The position numbers and the translations under genes are program-made. From positions 77,700,783 to 77,764,782 of the forward strand of contig NC_039359.1 in the NCBI RefSeq assembly GCF_003573695.1: a DNA stretch of 64,000 nucleotides, read 5' to 3'. This stretch comes from Papaver somniferum. Lineage: Eukaryota; Streptophyta; Magnoliopsida; Ranunculales; Papaveraceae. Of this stretch, positions 48,180 to 60,159 are shown piece after piece. The notes below the pieces were generated by a model, which was given only the letters and a program-made list of their open reading frames with translations, did not search any database and was not told where the DNA came from. Position 1 is the stretch's first letter. Each line of letters opens with the position of its first letter.

Positions 48180-49807
48180 TGATGGTTTATCAAAAGTGAT
48201 TGTAGTAGTGGTAAAAACAGGGTCTTTTCAGACTTGTGAAGAAAACAATTTTTCTAGATTTAAATTAAACAGGCAAATAAATAAAATAGTTCAAACCTTT
48301 AGAGAAAATACCAAGACTAGGATTCCACCATTAACCAATTAAATAGTAAATTCTAAATAATATTCATGCAATTCTATCTTTAAAAATAATTCTAATATTT
48401 GCCTCAAATATATTTTTGAAGTAATAATTGTAATCACAAAGTATAAAATATCAAAAGTTTTTAAAACCCAGCATGCTTCATCAAAATAATTCACAACTAT
48501 TCAATAAAAACTAATATTTTAAATTCAATTCCATGCAAATAATCAAATAATAATATTACAAATAAATAATAAAATTAGAATTATACCAATCAATATGGAC
48601 CAATGGCTTCCTCCGTCGTCTCGGCTAATGGGTTTAGCTCCTCATCCCAAGACACACTCACAAGATGAATTCATGGCTAAAATAGGTGTTTTTATTGATG
48701 AATATAAGATGAAACAGAAATTTGCAACGCTGTACTGGTGTTACAGCGCCACTGTTACAAAGGGGTATGGTAGTTTAAGACTGCTGTAAACGATAACTAT
48801 CTACTGCTGTGAAACAACAACAGTGGTATGAAAATAAGTCTGCTGAAGAACGACTGACTCTGCCAGTCTGTTCTTCGTGTTCTTCAGAAGCTTTAATGGC
48901 AGCAGCAGCAGCAGCGTTGTCTCCTCTATAATTGCTTCTCCTAGGCTCTCATCAACTCTAAACTCTCTCCTAAAGGTCTCTAACCTTTCTTTGATGTAAA
49001 CCAACACTTATATAGCCTTCAGATTCCCTAGAAACTCGATCAAATTCGAGAATAAATCTCTTATTCTTCACGTGCAGTTTGAACAATAATTCCATCTGTC
49101 GATCTTTGTATGCGTCTGTGAGCTATTCTATTGCTCCCAAAATCTTCTCTGACTTGAACTCAACTGTTTTGAAGTATATCCCACGCAAGAATCTCTCCCA
49201 AATCTTTCAAACCAATTCAAAACCCTAAACAGGGACCGTGTGCACTGTCTTGACTTTGTGTGGATTTTCTGACTTATCCAGCCCAATTAGATGGGTCTAA
49301 TCGCTTCTAACAGGTCCCTTATGTCTTGTAGAGTCTGGTACCAAATTTGCCCATTGAATCGCCTGCTAGGTCGCTCAAATCCTTGATCCAAAACTGTTGA
49401 CGCTGCTGCCTTTTTTCCCGCCAAAATTTTCTTTTGAATTTGAGAAGTTGACCTCCCCTTATGTGGCTGGTCTCCCTTTAGCAGATGCCTGGAAATGGGT
49501 CACCCCTTAGTAATTAGGTTACCCCTTATCCAAAATCAAGGGTCCGTATAGCAAGTGTCCTCTGGGGCATTTTCCGCTTTTTTTTCGGGGTTCCTCCGGG
49601 GTATTTCTGGGATACTTCCGGTACACTTCTGAGGCGCTTCCGGTACGTTATCAACGGAGGTCCAAATGCCACATTTTTAGCCAAATTCGCCGCAAGAGAT
49701 TATTTTCCAAAAACACCTACAAATACATAAAATAACCAAATAAGTACAATATCGAGTACTAACAATATAACAAATGAGCTATATTAGACACATAAATGCG
49801 TCTATCA
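48180..49807 (-). repeat. 3' LTR of the Athila-like element
   Basis: On the minus strand it runs from TGATAGACGCATTTATG to AAACCATCA. The start is identical to that of the non-autonomous element at 38950. A minus-strand TATA (CTATATAAG) lies near 49008-49016. The polypurine tract AAGTTTGGGGGTA (minus strand) adjoins at about 49809-49821. Confidence 0.92.
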
Positions 49808-50481
49808 AATACCCCCAAACTTATTATTTGCTAGTCCCGAGCAAATCAAAACTACAAAATAAAATCCTAACTCACTGTCGCAGGCATCGTCGATTGCATT
49901 TAGCGTATGCAATAAGCCTTTAAACCCCTAGGTGGCCCTAGTGGCCGAGTTATAGTCTCGGGAGGGCTTACCAGAGATATACCCACAAAACCTGTACTCC
50001 AGACCTTAGCTATCTACGCAGAACCTTGGAAGGCACTAAAGAATCTCCTTGGTTGGCATACTTATTGACTACAGGAAGAAGTACCCTGATGCGAAATTCC
50101 AATTGCTGTACACGAGTTTGCACTCAAGCATACTAAAATTCATATAAAGTGACAGAGCTCTACTCAGATAGTTGCACTATGGACATCATATTCGGAGTCA
50201 AAACTAATCACATGGATAGATCAAGAAGATGGATATAGAAAAACATAGATGGTTTTGATGTTTACTAAGTGAACGGCGTTTCCCATATCTGTCTGAAGGC
50301 CTCCGCCAAAATGAACCTATCCTAATGGATTGAGATACTAGTCTGACTAATATCAACACACTGGCATATACAAGGGTACCAGTGGTCGATAACCTAACTC
50401 TAGGTCAACACAACTGGCATATACAAGGGTACCAGTGGTCGACTTTATTGAATTTATTCCTTTTGGTCAAATGGTCTGGTC

Positions 50482-50486
<5 letters not shown>

Positions 50487-50512
<26 letters not shown>

Positions 50513-50568
50513 ATTTTTTTTTTTCTTTTTTTTTTTTTTTTTTCATTTTTTTTTTTTTTTTTTTTTTC
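50487..50568. repeat. Poly(T) low-complexity tract in the Athila 3' region
   Basis: About 80 bases almost entirely T, broken by single A or C. It is poly(A) on the element's sense strand, downstream of integrase. Length errors are likely. Confidence 0.85.
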
Positions 50569-51163
50569 ATGGTATCTCAATCACTCTAATTCACCCTAGC
50601 ATTGGTAACAACTTGAATCGTGGGCCCCACCTATCACTTAGAGAAACATAGTTTAAAAACAAAATAAAATAAAAATAGAAGTGAAAAGGACTCAACGAGA
50701 TATGGTGAAACTATCATGTTATTTCTAACACCTGAGCTCTGTGCTTTTATGAATAGACTCTTTAGATGTTTCCATCTAATCAGATTGGTTCCTCAAACTC
50801 CTACAATCAAAATGCTTCCATCCACTTAGATTAGTTAGTGCAATCCTCAATAGGCATAAATTTCTAGGCTCTGGAGTTTATTTATTGCAACTAAAAGCTA
50901 ACAAAAAGTTTCTTCCCCACCCCCAAACTTAAATCTAACATTGTCCTCAATGTTTCTCATGAAAGAACAGTACCAAGAATATAAGTAACATGAGGAAATA
51001 GTAAAGAGAGAGTTCGGAAAGATAGTACCTGAGTGAAGTGAAACCAAAAACTGAATAAAAATTATACAACATACAAATCGCCTCGATGGTCAATCAAGGG
51101 TAAACAGGGTCCTCCAGAGGGACCTCCTCAACATCACTGTAGGAAAAGGCTCTAAAAAGGGCT

Positions 51164-52822
51164 TCAATCGCTGACCGTTAACCTTTGAAGAACTACTACC
51201 ATCCAGTGTCTCGATTCAACAGCTCCATGAGGAAAAACAGTACGGACCACAAAAGGACCGGTCCACCGAGAGCGCAGTTTCCCGGGGAATAGATGCAAAC
51301 GAGTGTCATACAGAAGAACTTTTTGACCTGGAGAAAATGACTTCCGTAATATGTTTCTATCATGCACAAGTTTCATTTTGTTCTTATACTCCTTCGCACT
51401 ATCGTAAGCATCTATACGAATCTCGTCCAACTCATTGAGCTGGAGTTTCCTATGGGCTCCTGCCTTGTCAAGTGAAAAATTTAGCTGCTTAACAGCCCAA
51501 TAAGCTCTGTGTTCTAACTCAACAGGTAAGTGACATGCCTTGCCATAAACAAGCCGATAAGGCGACATTCCAATGGGGGTCTTAAACGCAGTACGGTAAG
51601 CCCATAAGGCATCAGTAAGCCTAGACGACCAGTCTTTCCGATTAGGATTAACTGTTTTCTCTAATATACGTTTTATCTCCCTATTGGAAACCTCTACCTG
51701 ACCACTAGTCTGTGGATGATACGGGGTAGCTACCTTATGTGTAATACCATATTTCTTCATCAGAAGTCTAAAAGTCCCATTACAAAAGTGCGACCCTCCA
51801 TCACTAATTATAGCTCGCGGTGTACCAAAACGTGTAAGTATATTATTTTTCAAGAACTCAATCACAACCCTATGGTCATTGGTTTTACACGCAACCGCCT
51901 CAATCCACTTAGAGACATAGTCTACGGCGACAAGGATGTATAGGTTACCAAAAGAATTAGGAAACGGACCCATAAAGTCAATACCCCACACATCAAAGAC
52001 CTCAACAATTAAAATAGGGTTCAAGGGCATCATGTTCCTACGGGAAATGGTTCCTAATTTCTGGCATCGTTCACAAGTAACGCAGTAACTGTGGAGTAAA
52101 GTTCTTTAAAACAACGAAGGCCAATAGAATCCACACTGCAATATCTTAGCAGCAGTTTTCTTAGCACTAAAGTGACCCCCACAAGCATGATCATGACAAA
52201 AGGAAATAATACTGGACTGGTCACTCTCAGGTATACATCTCCTAATAATCTGGTCTGGGCAATACTTAAACAAATAAGGATCATCCCAAAAGAAGTGCTT
52301 AACCTCAGCTAAAAATCTAGAACGATCTTGTTTACCCCAATGTTGGGGCATTCGACCAGTAACAAGATAGTTCACTATATTCGCATACCAAGGTAATTGG
52401 GTAACAAAGAACAATTGTTCATCAGGAAAGCTATCCCTTATAGGAAGGGAATCATCTGGGGAACTAACAACTAGCCTAGACAAGTGATCTGCTACAACAT
52501 TTTCGGCACCCTTTTTGTCTCTAATGTCTGGAGAAAACTCTTGCAACAACAGAATCCACCTAATCAATCTAGGTTTAGTATCCTTCTTAGACAAAAGATA
52601 TTTTAAAGCAGCATGATCAGTATATATGATGATCTTAGAACCTAAGAGATAGGGTCTAAACTTGTCTAAGGCAAACACAATGGCTAATAGTTCCTTCTCG
52701 GTAGTGGTATAGTTCAACTGGGCATCATTCAGAGTTTTGCTAGCATAGTAAATCACATGAAGTAACTTATTTTCTCGCTGACCTAGCACAACACCAATAG
52801 CATAATCTGAAGCATCACACAT
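51164..52822 (-). pseudogene. Athila pol: RNase H and integrase
   Basis: RNase H is at 52822-52400 ([46 protein letters not shown]). The integrase zinc module ([15 protein letters not shown] ... CERCQ) is broken by a single in-frame stop at 52103-52105. The core at 52033-51164 has the three acidic residues: D in [11 protein letters not shown] in IISDGGSHF, and E in [12 protein letters not shown]. RNase H removes the RNA template and integrase joins the cDNA to the genome. It continues upstream through a frameshift at about 52915 into RT. Confidence 0.9.
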
Positions 52823-52902
52823 GATCTCAAAGGGTAGGTTCCAGTTGGGTGCCTGGACTATGGGGGCGGTAGTGAGTAATGACTTAAGCTTCTCAAAAGC
52901 CT

Positions 52903-55215
52903 CTAAACAAGCATCATCAAAACAAACTTAACATCTTTTGCAAGCAAATTGCAAAGAGGTCTAGACATCAAGCTAAAATCCTTAATGAAACGACGATAAA
53001 AACCAGCATGTCCTAAGAATGACCTAATATCTCTTACGGTTTTTGGGACCGGTAAAGTTTTAATAAGGTCAACTTTTGCTCTATCCACCTCTATACCCTT
53101 TGAAGATACAATATGCCCTAGAACAATTCCTGAACGAACCATAAAGTGACATTTCTCCCAATTAAGCACTAAATTATTTTCCTTACACCTAGTCAAAACT
53201 AATGACAAATGATGCAAGCACTCATCGAAAGACGAACCAAACACTGAAAAATCATCCATAAAGACCTCTAAGAACCGTTCTACCATGTCAGAAAATATGC
53301 TCATCATGCAACGCTGAAAAGTCGCAGGGGCATTACATAGCCCGAAAGGCATGCGTCTATACGCAAAGGTACCAAAGGGACAGGTAAAAGTGGTTTTCTC
53401 CTGGTCTTCTGGGGAAATAACGATCTGATTATATCCAGAGTAGCCATCTAAAAAGCAGTAGTGACTATGTCCAGCTAATCTCTCTAGCATCTGGTCGATG
53501 AAGGGAAGGGGAAAGTGGTCCTTCCTAGTGACCTTGTTCAATTTTCTATAGTCAATACAAACACGCCAACCCGTGGTCATTCGGGTCGGGATTAACTCAT
53601 TGTTATTATTCTGGACTACAGTAATACCAGATTTCTTGGGAACAACCTGAACGGGGCTGACCCACTTACTGTCTGAAATAGGGTAGATAATTCCTGCATC
53701 TAATAGCTTAAGAACCTCAGTTCGAACTACTTCTTTCATATTGGGGTTTAGTCGACGTTGCATCTCCCTAGAAGGTTTGGTGTCTTCCTCTAAATAGATC
53801 TGATGCATACAAACAGTAGGACTTATACCCTTTATGTCTGCTATGGTCCACCCTAAAGCTTCCTTGTTGTTTTGAATGACGGTTACTAGCCTACTTTCTT
53901 GATCTCTATCCAAGTCGGAAGAAACAATCACAGGTAAAGTCTCAGACGGGCCTAAAAACACATACTTCAGGGTATCTGGCAATGGTTTTAGGTCCAACTT
54001 AGGAGGCTCTTCTAAAGAAGGAACTAGGGTAGACTTAGAAACTGGTAATGGTTCGAACTTAGGTTTCCATCCATTACTAGTATCTAACAAAGGGGTTGAA
54101 TCTAACAAAGCATTCACCTCATTAATTACATTATCATCATCAAAATCAATCCCAAAGTGAGCTAGGCATTTTTCTAATGGATCTTCTAACAAAGTGTTTG
54201 GTAATGACTCCTCGACTAATGTTCCTATCATGTTCACCTCTTCTACATTCGAGTCATCTAGTTCAGAGGGTAGCTTACTAATATTAAAAATATTCAGCTC
54301 AATAGTCATATTACCAAAAGACAAATTCATAATACCATTTCGACAGTTAATGATCGCATTGGATGTAGCTAAAAACGGGCGACCTAAAATCACTGGTATT
54401 TGGTTCTCTGGGTCAGGGACAGGTTGGGTATCTAAGATAACAAAATCCACTGGATAAATAAACTTGTCAACCTCTATGAGAACATCCTCGATCACACCAC
54501 GAGGAACTTTAACGGACCTATCAGCTAACTGAAGTGTTATCTGGGTAGGTTTCATCTCACCAAGTCCTAGCTTAAGGTACACATGATATGGAAGTAAATT
54601 TACACTGGCTCCTAAGTCAAGCAAAGCTTTCTCAACAAGGTACTTACCTATTGTACAAGCAATGGTAGGGGACCCTGGGTCTTTATACTTAGGAGTAGTG
54701 GTATTCTGAATAATAGAACTCACATGACTAGCTATGAAGGCTTTCTTCTGGACACTGAGCTTACGCTTTCGCGTACACAAGTCCTTAAGGAACTTGGAAT
54801 AAGAGGGAATCTGCCTAATTGCATCTAATAATGGAAGGTTGATATTAACCTGCTTAAAAACCTCCAATATATCATTAAAGTTGGACTCCCTCTTAGTTGG
54901 AACTAGCAGCTGGGGAAACGGGGCTCTGGGAACAAAGCCGGGATTAACAGGACCCTCATTGGTCTCTTTGGAGACTCTATCAGTCTCCTCATTTTCTGGC
55001 TCAGCAGGGTGAACTACAGCATGTTCACTATCAGGCATGGCAACCTTGTTGTCAACTTTCTTTCCACTCCTAAGGGTTGTGACAGCATTCGCATGATTGT
55101 AAGATTTCTCTCCTTTTGGGTTGGGATCAGTACGACTAGGGAACCTTCCATCTTCTCTCTCACTTATGAACTTAGCTATTTGTCCTACTTGAAGTTCTAA
55201 TTTGGCAAGACTCTG
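52903..55215 (-). pseudogene. Athila pol: protease and reverse transcriptase
   Basis: The main open frame is 55038-52903 (711 codons), and the same frame extends upstream to the gag frameshift. Protease has ALLDLGASVNLLP with the catalytic Asp near residue 141. RT has GWRVCIDYRKLNKVT, MPFGLCNAPATFQRCM and the catalytic FMDD at about residues 593-596. A long, acidic, low-conservation linker (about residues 220-400) lies between them; one piece of it resembles the ORF of the neighbouring non-autonomous element. A single-base shift near 52915 separates it from RNase H. The product cuts Gag-Pol and copies the RNA. Confidence 0.9.
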
Positions 55216-56540
55216 GAATTACTCTTCAATTCTTGCCTAGTTTCTTGTTGAAAGCTCATGTGGTTCTTTGTTAGCATTTCATGGTTATTTGCTAACATAG
55301 TGAGAGTATCCTCTAAGGTAGAGATCTTTTTCTCAGAAGTGTTCTGAAACTGGGTTTGACCTGAAGAGTTCTTAAAACCAAAACCTGGGGGAGGCTGAGA
55401 ATTGCTAGACTGGCCTTGACTCTGGCCCTTAGACCAAGAGAAATTAGGATGGTTTCTCCAACCAGGGTTGTAGGTTTCTGAGTATGGGTCAAACTTCTGA
55501 CGGTTCTCAAACCTAGAGTTGTTATAGACAACATGGGCTTGCTCTTCACTAACCTGACCTTCCCAAAACGAATTATCGGGCTCTATTCCACAACTAGAGA
55601 CTTGAGAGGCTCTATTAGATTCAACAAGGGACCTATTTTTAGTCTGACCCATTTCTAAAGCTTCTAACCTTCTGGATAAAGCAGCAAACTTAGCATCTGA
55701 CGCAAAACTCGTATCTACCATATTGGTGATACTTCTATTGACCAAGAGTCTTTTAGGGGGTTCAACACAAGATTCCCACTGTTGGGATTTTTCAGCGATA
55801 GCTCCTAAGAAGGCAAAAGCATCATCAGCATTTTTACTAGTGAACTCACCAGCGCACATAGACTCAACCATGGCTTTGGTCGAATAGTCTAAACCATCAT
55901 AAATGATCTGTACAAGTTTCATATTCTCAAATCCATGGTGAGGACACTGAGATAGGAGATCATTGAATCGCTCTAAAAACCTATAAAGAGACTCTCCCTC
56001 TTGTTGCACACTAGCACTAATTTTCTTCCTAACAGCTGCAGTTTTATGCTTAGGGTAGAATTTCATATAGAAAGCAGCAATAAGTTCCTGCCATGTTTCA
56101 ATAGATTCAGATGGTAGGTTGTTTAGCCAGGTCTTGGCTTTATCTCTCAAGGAAAATGGAAACATCTTAAGTTTCAAGACTTCATCAGTAAGGTCTTTTA
56201 TTCTAATTGTCCCACAGATTTCCTCAAAGTCCCTAATATGAAAATAAGGGTTCTCATCATCTTTTCCTAAGAATATAGGGATCATTTGAAGAATACTAGG
56301 TTTTATCTCGAAATTAGCCGTAGTGGCTGGCAATTTAATGCATGAAGCTCGGTTGGTCCTAGTTGGGAACATGTAATCTTTCAAAGTTGCCATCGTTGGC
56401 TCAACTGGAGTACTAGGGGTACTTTTGTCACTCAGAGATAAATTCTCAAAACTGAAGTTTCCAAAAACAGGGCTCTCCAAAGAAGAGTCTTCGAGCTCCC
56501 TGCTTAATTCAGAAGAACTACTAGGTTTTTCGCTAATCAA
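55197..56540 (-). CDS. Athila gag
   Basis: 447 codons on the minus strand. An internal Met at residue 50 (MATLKDYMFPTRTNR) matches the usual Athila gag start better than the first Met. The retrotransposon gag domain lies at about residues 118-215 (KMFPFSLRDKAKTWLNNLP; FYPKHKTAAVRKKI; GESLYRFLERFNDLLSQCP). I see no CCHC zinc knuckle. After a frameshift near 55215 the frame continues as LAKLELQVGQIAKFI, typical of the Athila gag-protease junction. Gag assembles the particle that packages element RNA and could also package the related non-autonomous RNA. Confidence 0.88.
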   Translation of the reverse strand: MISEKPSSSSELSRELEDSSLESPVFGNFSFENLSLSDKSTPSTPVEPTMATLKDYMFPTRTNRASCIKLPATTANFEIKPSILQMIPIFLGKDDENPYFHIRDFEEICGTIRIKDLTDEVLKLKMFPFSLRDKAKTWLNNLPSESIETWQELIAAFYMKFYPKHKTAAVRKKISASVQQEGESLYRFLERFNDLLSQCPHHGFENMKLVQIIYDGLDYSTKAMVESMCAGEFTSKNADDAFAFLGAIAEKSQQWESCVEPPKRLLVNRSITNMVDTSFASDAKFAALSRRLEALEMGQTKNRSLVESNRASQVSSCGIEPDNSFWEGQVSEEQAHVVYNNSRFENRQKFDPYSETYNPGWRNHPNFSWSKGQSQGQSSNSQPPPGFGFKNSSGQTQFQNTSEKKISTLEDTLTMLANNHEMLTKNHMSFQQETRQELKSNSRVLPN

Positions 56541-57690
56541 TCGACCTAGAGTATCTCTTTTCCAAGCCCTAACAAAATCGGGCGTACACTAAAAAAAATT
56601 CAAAAAGAAATAAAAATCCTAACAAGAAGGTTCTAGCAATCGCACAGCAGGCTGACTCGACTTTACCACAGCAAACCTAAAGATTTCTAGCAAACAACAA
56701 GCATGATGGCTCCACTTAGACTGTTTCTAGACCAGCTTCTAATCCTTCGAAAGGGAATTCGTTACAATTTGAGCAAACTCCTCTGGAATCAATCCGAGTT
56801 AAAGCAAGTTGAATCGAGGCGAGGGAAGCTCAGTGGAGATTTGATACCCAAAACCTCACTGATCCAATGCGGCGCAGTCACGCATTCAATTCGCAGAAAC
56901 CGTCAAGAACTTCGAGGTGTGCTTAAAAGAGTAACCAATATTTTTCGAATGATTGTCCTGTTAAGCTCGATACCCTATAGGTCTCTTTCTAGTCCAAATT
57001 TTAGGCTTAGGTTCGCTTTAGGTTTCGTTTTCCTAAGGCGGGCAAGAAGGGAGCGGTGAAGAAATCCGAACCCTTATCTTATATGGTCCAGTCCTTGCCC
57101 TTTACTAGGAATTTAAAAACAGTCCATATTCAAGTCCTCAGCATATATTCACCTTAAGGAGTCCAGTAACCCGCTTGCAGGAGATTCGCGGGTGTTTAGA
57201 ATTTTACCTCCCGTACCAGACGGGAGAAGAACCGCTGAAGTCGACTCGGGCCACGACTCCTATGATGTGTGCGAACCCGAGGGGCCGAGACGATATTGTA
57301 ATCGTCGTCCTTCCCTGCAAACAGTTTATATTTAAGGGTACCCTTCCGTAGGGTTTAAAAATAAAAATAAAAATGTCCCAAAATTAATGTCCAAAGTCCA
57401 TAAAAAAAATACAAAAGAAAAGAAAGTCTAAAAAAAAAATTACAAAAAAATGTCTCTCTTTTTTTTTTTCTCTCTTTTTATCAAAATAAATAAATAAAAT
57501 TCTTCTTCTTTCGCTCCTTTAGCTTTACTTTTCACTCCCAAACTTTAAGTAAATCACCACAAGCTTTGGAAAATTTATCTCTCGCTCCAACTTCAAAAAT
57601 CTGCAAGGAAACAAAAAAAAACCAAAAACGTAAAGAACAACAAGAATAATAATAAAAAAAAAAATCTAAAAAAAATGCTACCTAAACACA
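56541..57690 (-). other. 5' leader of the Athila-like element
   Basis: Non-coding. On the minus strand, the block around 57320-57150 (GGAAGGACGACGATTAC, CTCGGCCCCTCGGGTTCG, CCCGTCTGGTACGGGAGGTA) is shared with the non-autonomous element at 40890-41010. It probably includes packaging signals; this is inference from position and conservation. Confidence 0.7.
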
Positions 57691-57710
57691 AATCTGCGTC
57701 GGCGGCGCCA
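57691..57710 (-). other. Primer-binding site of the Athila-like element
   Basis: The minus strand reads TGGCGCCGCCGACGCAG just inside the 5' LTR, the same as in the non-autonomous element apart from one base further in. Confidence 0.82.
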
Positions 57711-57716
57711 AAAATT

Positions 57717-59353
57717 TGATGGTTTATCAAAAGTGATTGTAGTAGTGGTAAAAACAGGGTCTTTTCAGACTTGTGAAGAAAACAATTTTTCTAGATTTAA
57801 ATTAAACAGGAAAATAAATAAAATAGTTCAAACCTTTAGAGAAAATACCTAGACTAGGATTCCACCATTACCCAATTAAATAGTAAATTCTAAATAATAT
57901 TCATGCAATTCTATCTTTAAAAATAATTCTAATATTTGCCTCAAATATATTTTTGAAGTAATAATTGTAATCACAAAGTATAAAACATCAAAAGTTTTTA
58001 AAACCCAGCATGCTTCATCAAAATAATTCACAACTATTCAATAAAAACTAATATTTTAAATTCAATTCCATGCAAATAATCAAATAATAATATTGCAAAT
58101 AAATAATAAAATTAGAATTATACCAATCAATATGGACCAATGGCTTCCTCCGTCGTCTCGGCTAATGGGTTTAGCTCCTCATCCCAAAGACACACTCACA
58201 AGATGAATTCATGGCTAAAATAGGTGTTTTTATTGATGAATATAAGATGAAACAGAAATTTGCAACGCTGTAATGGTGTTACAGCGCTACTGTTACAAAG
58301 GGGTATGGTAGTTTAAGACTGCTGTAAACGATAACTATCTACTGCTGTGAAACAACAACAGTGGTATGAAAATAAGTCTGCTGAAGAACGACTGACTCTG
58401 CCAGTCTGTTCTTCGTGTTCTTCAGAAGCTTTAATGGCAGCAGCAGCAGCAGCGTTGTCTCCTCTATAATTGCTTCTCCTAGGCTCTCATCAACTCTAAA
58501 CTCTCTCCTAAATGTCTCTAACCTTTCTTTGATGTAAACCAACACTTATATAGCCTTCAGATTCCCTAGAAACTCGATCAAATTCGAGAATAAATCTCTT
58601 ATTCTTCACGTGCAGTTTGAACAATAATTCCATCTGTCGATCTTTGTATGCGTCTGTGAGCTATTATATTGCTCCCAAAATCTTCTCTGACTTGAACTCA
58701 ACTGTTTTGAAGTATATCCCACGCAAGAATCTCTCCCAAATCTTTCAAACCAATTCAAAACCCTAAACAGGGACCGTGTGAACTGTCTTGACTTTGTGTG
58801 GATTTTCTGACTTATCCAGCCCAATTAGATGGGTCTAATCGCTTCTAACAGGTCCCTTATGTCTTGTAGAGTCTGTGGGTACCAAATTTTCCCATTGAAT
58901 CGCCTGCTAGGTCGCTCAAATCCTTGATCCAAAACTGTTGACGCTGCTGCCTTTTTTTCCCGCCAAAATTTTCTTTTGAATTTGAGAAGTTGACCTCCGC
59001 TTATCTGTGGCTGGTCTCCCTTTAGCAGATGCCTGGAAATGGGTCACCCCTTAGTAATTAGGTTACCTCTTATCCAAAATCAAGGGTCCGTATAGCAAGT
59101 GTCCTCTGGGGCATTTTCCGCATTTTTTTTCGGGGTTCCTCCGGGGTATTTCTGGGATACTTCCGGTACACTTCTGAGGCGCTTCCGGTACGTTATCAAC
59201 GGAGGTCCAAATGCCACATTTTTAGCCAAATTCGCCGCAAGAGATTATTTTCCAAAAACACCTACAAATACATAAAATAACCAAATAAGTACAATATCGA
59301 GTACTAACAATATATACAAATGAGCTATATTAGACACATAAATGCGTCTATCA
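57717..59353 (-). repeat. 5' LTR of the Athila-like element
   Basis: 1637 bp, close to 48180-49807. It is followed by the GTGTA duplication at 59354-59358. Confidence 0.92.
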
Positions 59354-60159
59354 GTGTACCGATTAAATAATCATGGGTTTACTTGTGATTAATTTGATTG
59401 AGTTTTTGGATATAGAAAATCATTCTTATGGTTTTTGGTGTCCAATAAAAATCCTTATTTTCTTTCGAAATTAAGGTCGCTCTTGTTGTTCTTTCGGGAA
59501 TGACATCAAATGGGGGAGAGTTCTTTTGAAATTGTGCTTAATGGTGATAGCTTGAGGGGTGTGCGGTTGTGGAATTTTAGAGGGGTTATCTTGTATCTTT
59601 AAACTCCTTGATGAATACATTTATCTTCGGCTTTATGATTGCATCTAAATTAGTTGGTATGTATTTTTCTTTTAGTCATGAAATGTCTCTTTCGGAAATT
59701 TCATTATGATCCCGTTCTTGTACCTTTTCCAATTTTATTGAAAAAAGGGGGGATAAGTAATGGTTCACACTACAAATACATATGGTTTTCGGATCATTGT
59801 GTAAGGGGGAGCGGTTTCCATGTGAGATGCAGTATTGACTAAGGGGGAGTGATACATATCACCGTAGTATTATTGTTGAAGTTGTGATACAATTGGACTT
59901 TGACACTATGTAATAATACTATGACACTGTATAATAATGGTCGAGACCGATGCTTTCTCATTGTTATAGCTACGGATCTTCAACAGCGGTGATGCTAAAC
60001 TTACAACCGTTGGGATCATTGGATTACTTGGAAGTGACGAAGATTTCAAGGAATGTTGAAGATTTGACATGTAGAATGGGAGCTATTAAAGTTTATTTAT
60101 CTTTTTTGTATTCCATATGTATTGATAGTTTTGTCAGTAAAATTGACAAAGGGGGAGAT
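59354..60159 (+). other. 3' interior of the SIRE-like element and polypurine tract
   Basis: It continues the sequence interrupted at 48179. No protein domain is seen. Several GGGGGA words precede the polypurine tract GACAAAGGGGGAGAT (60145-60159) next to the 3' LTR. Confidence 0.72.

Larger units (their letters stand above)
48180..59353 (-). mobile_element. Athila-like Ty3/gypsy retrotransposon, nearly complete
   Basis: 11174 bp in reverse orientation. LTRs are 1628 bp (48180-49807) and 1637 bp (57717-59353), about 98% identical over the part compared by eye. Gag, protease, RT, RNase H and integrase are all recognisable in that order. Only two frameshifts (about 55215 and 52915) and one stop (52103-52105) were found, so the copy is recent but probably inactive. 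It lies inside the SIRE-like element, in opposite orientation to the related non-autonomous element. Confidence 0.93.

Noticed and set aside
50382..50651. 89-codon frame with a poly-Phe stretch
   Set aside because: It is produced by the poly(T) tract in the Athila 3' region.
51164..56540. Endogenous pararetrovirus
   Set aside because: LTRs, target duplications and an integrase core are present, and no movement or coat protein is seen. It is an Athila retrotransposon.
56703..57059. 118-codon plus-strand frame
   Set aside because: It is antisense to the Athila leader, with no recognisable domain.
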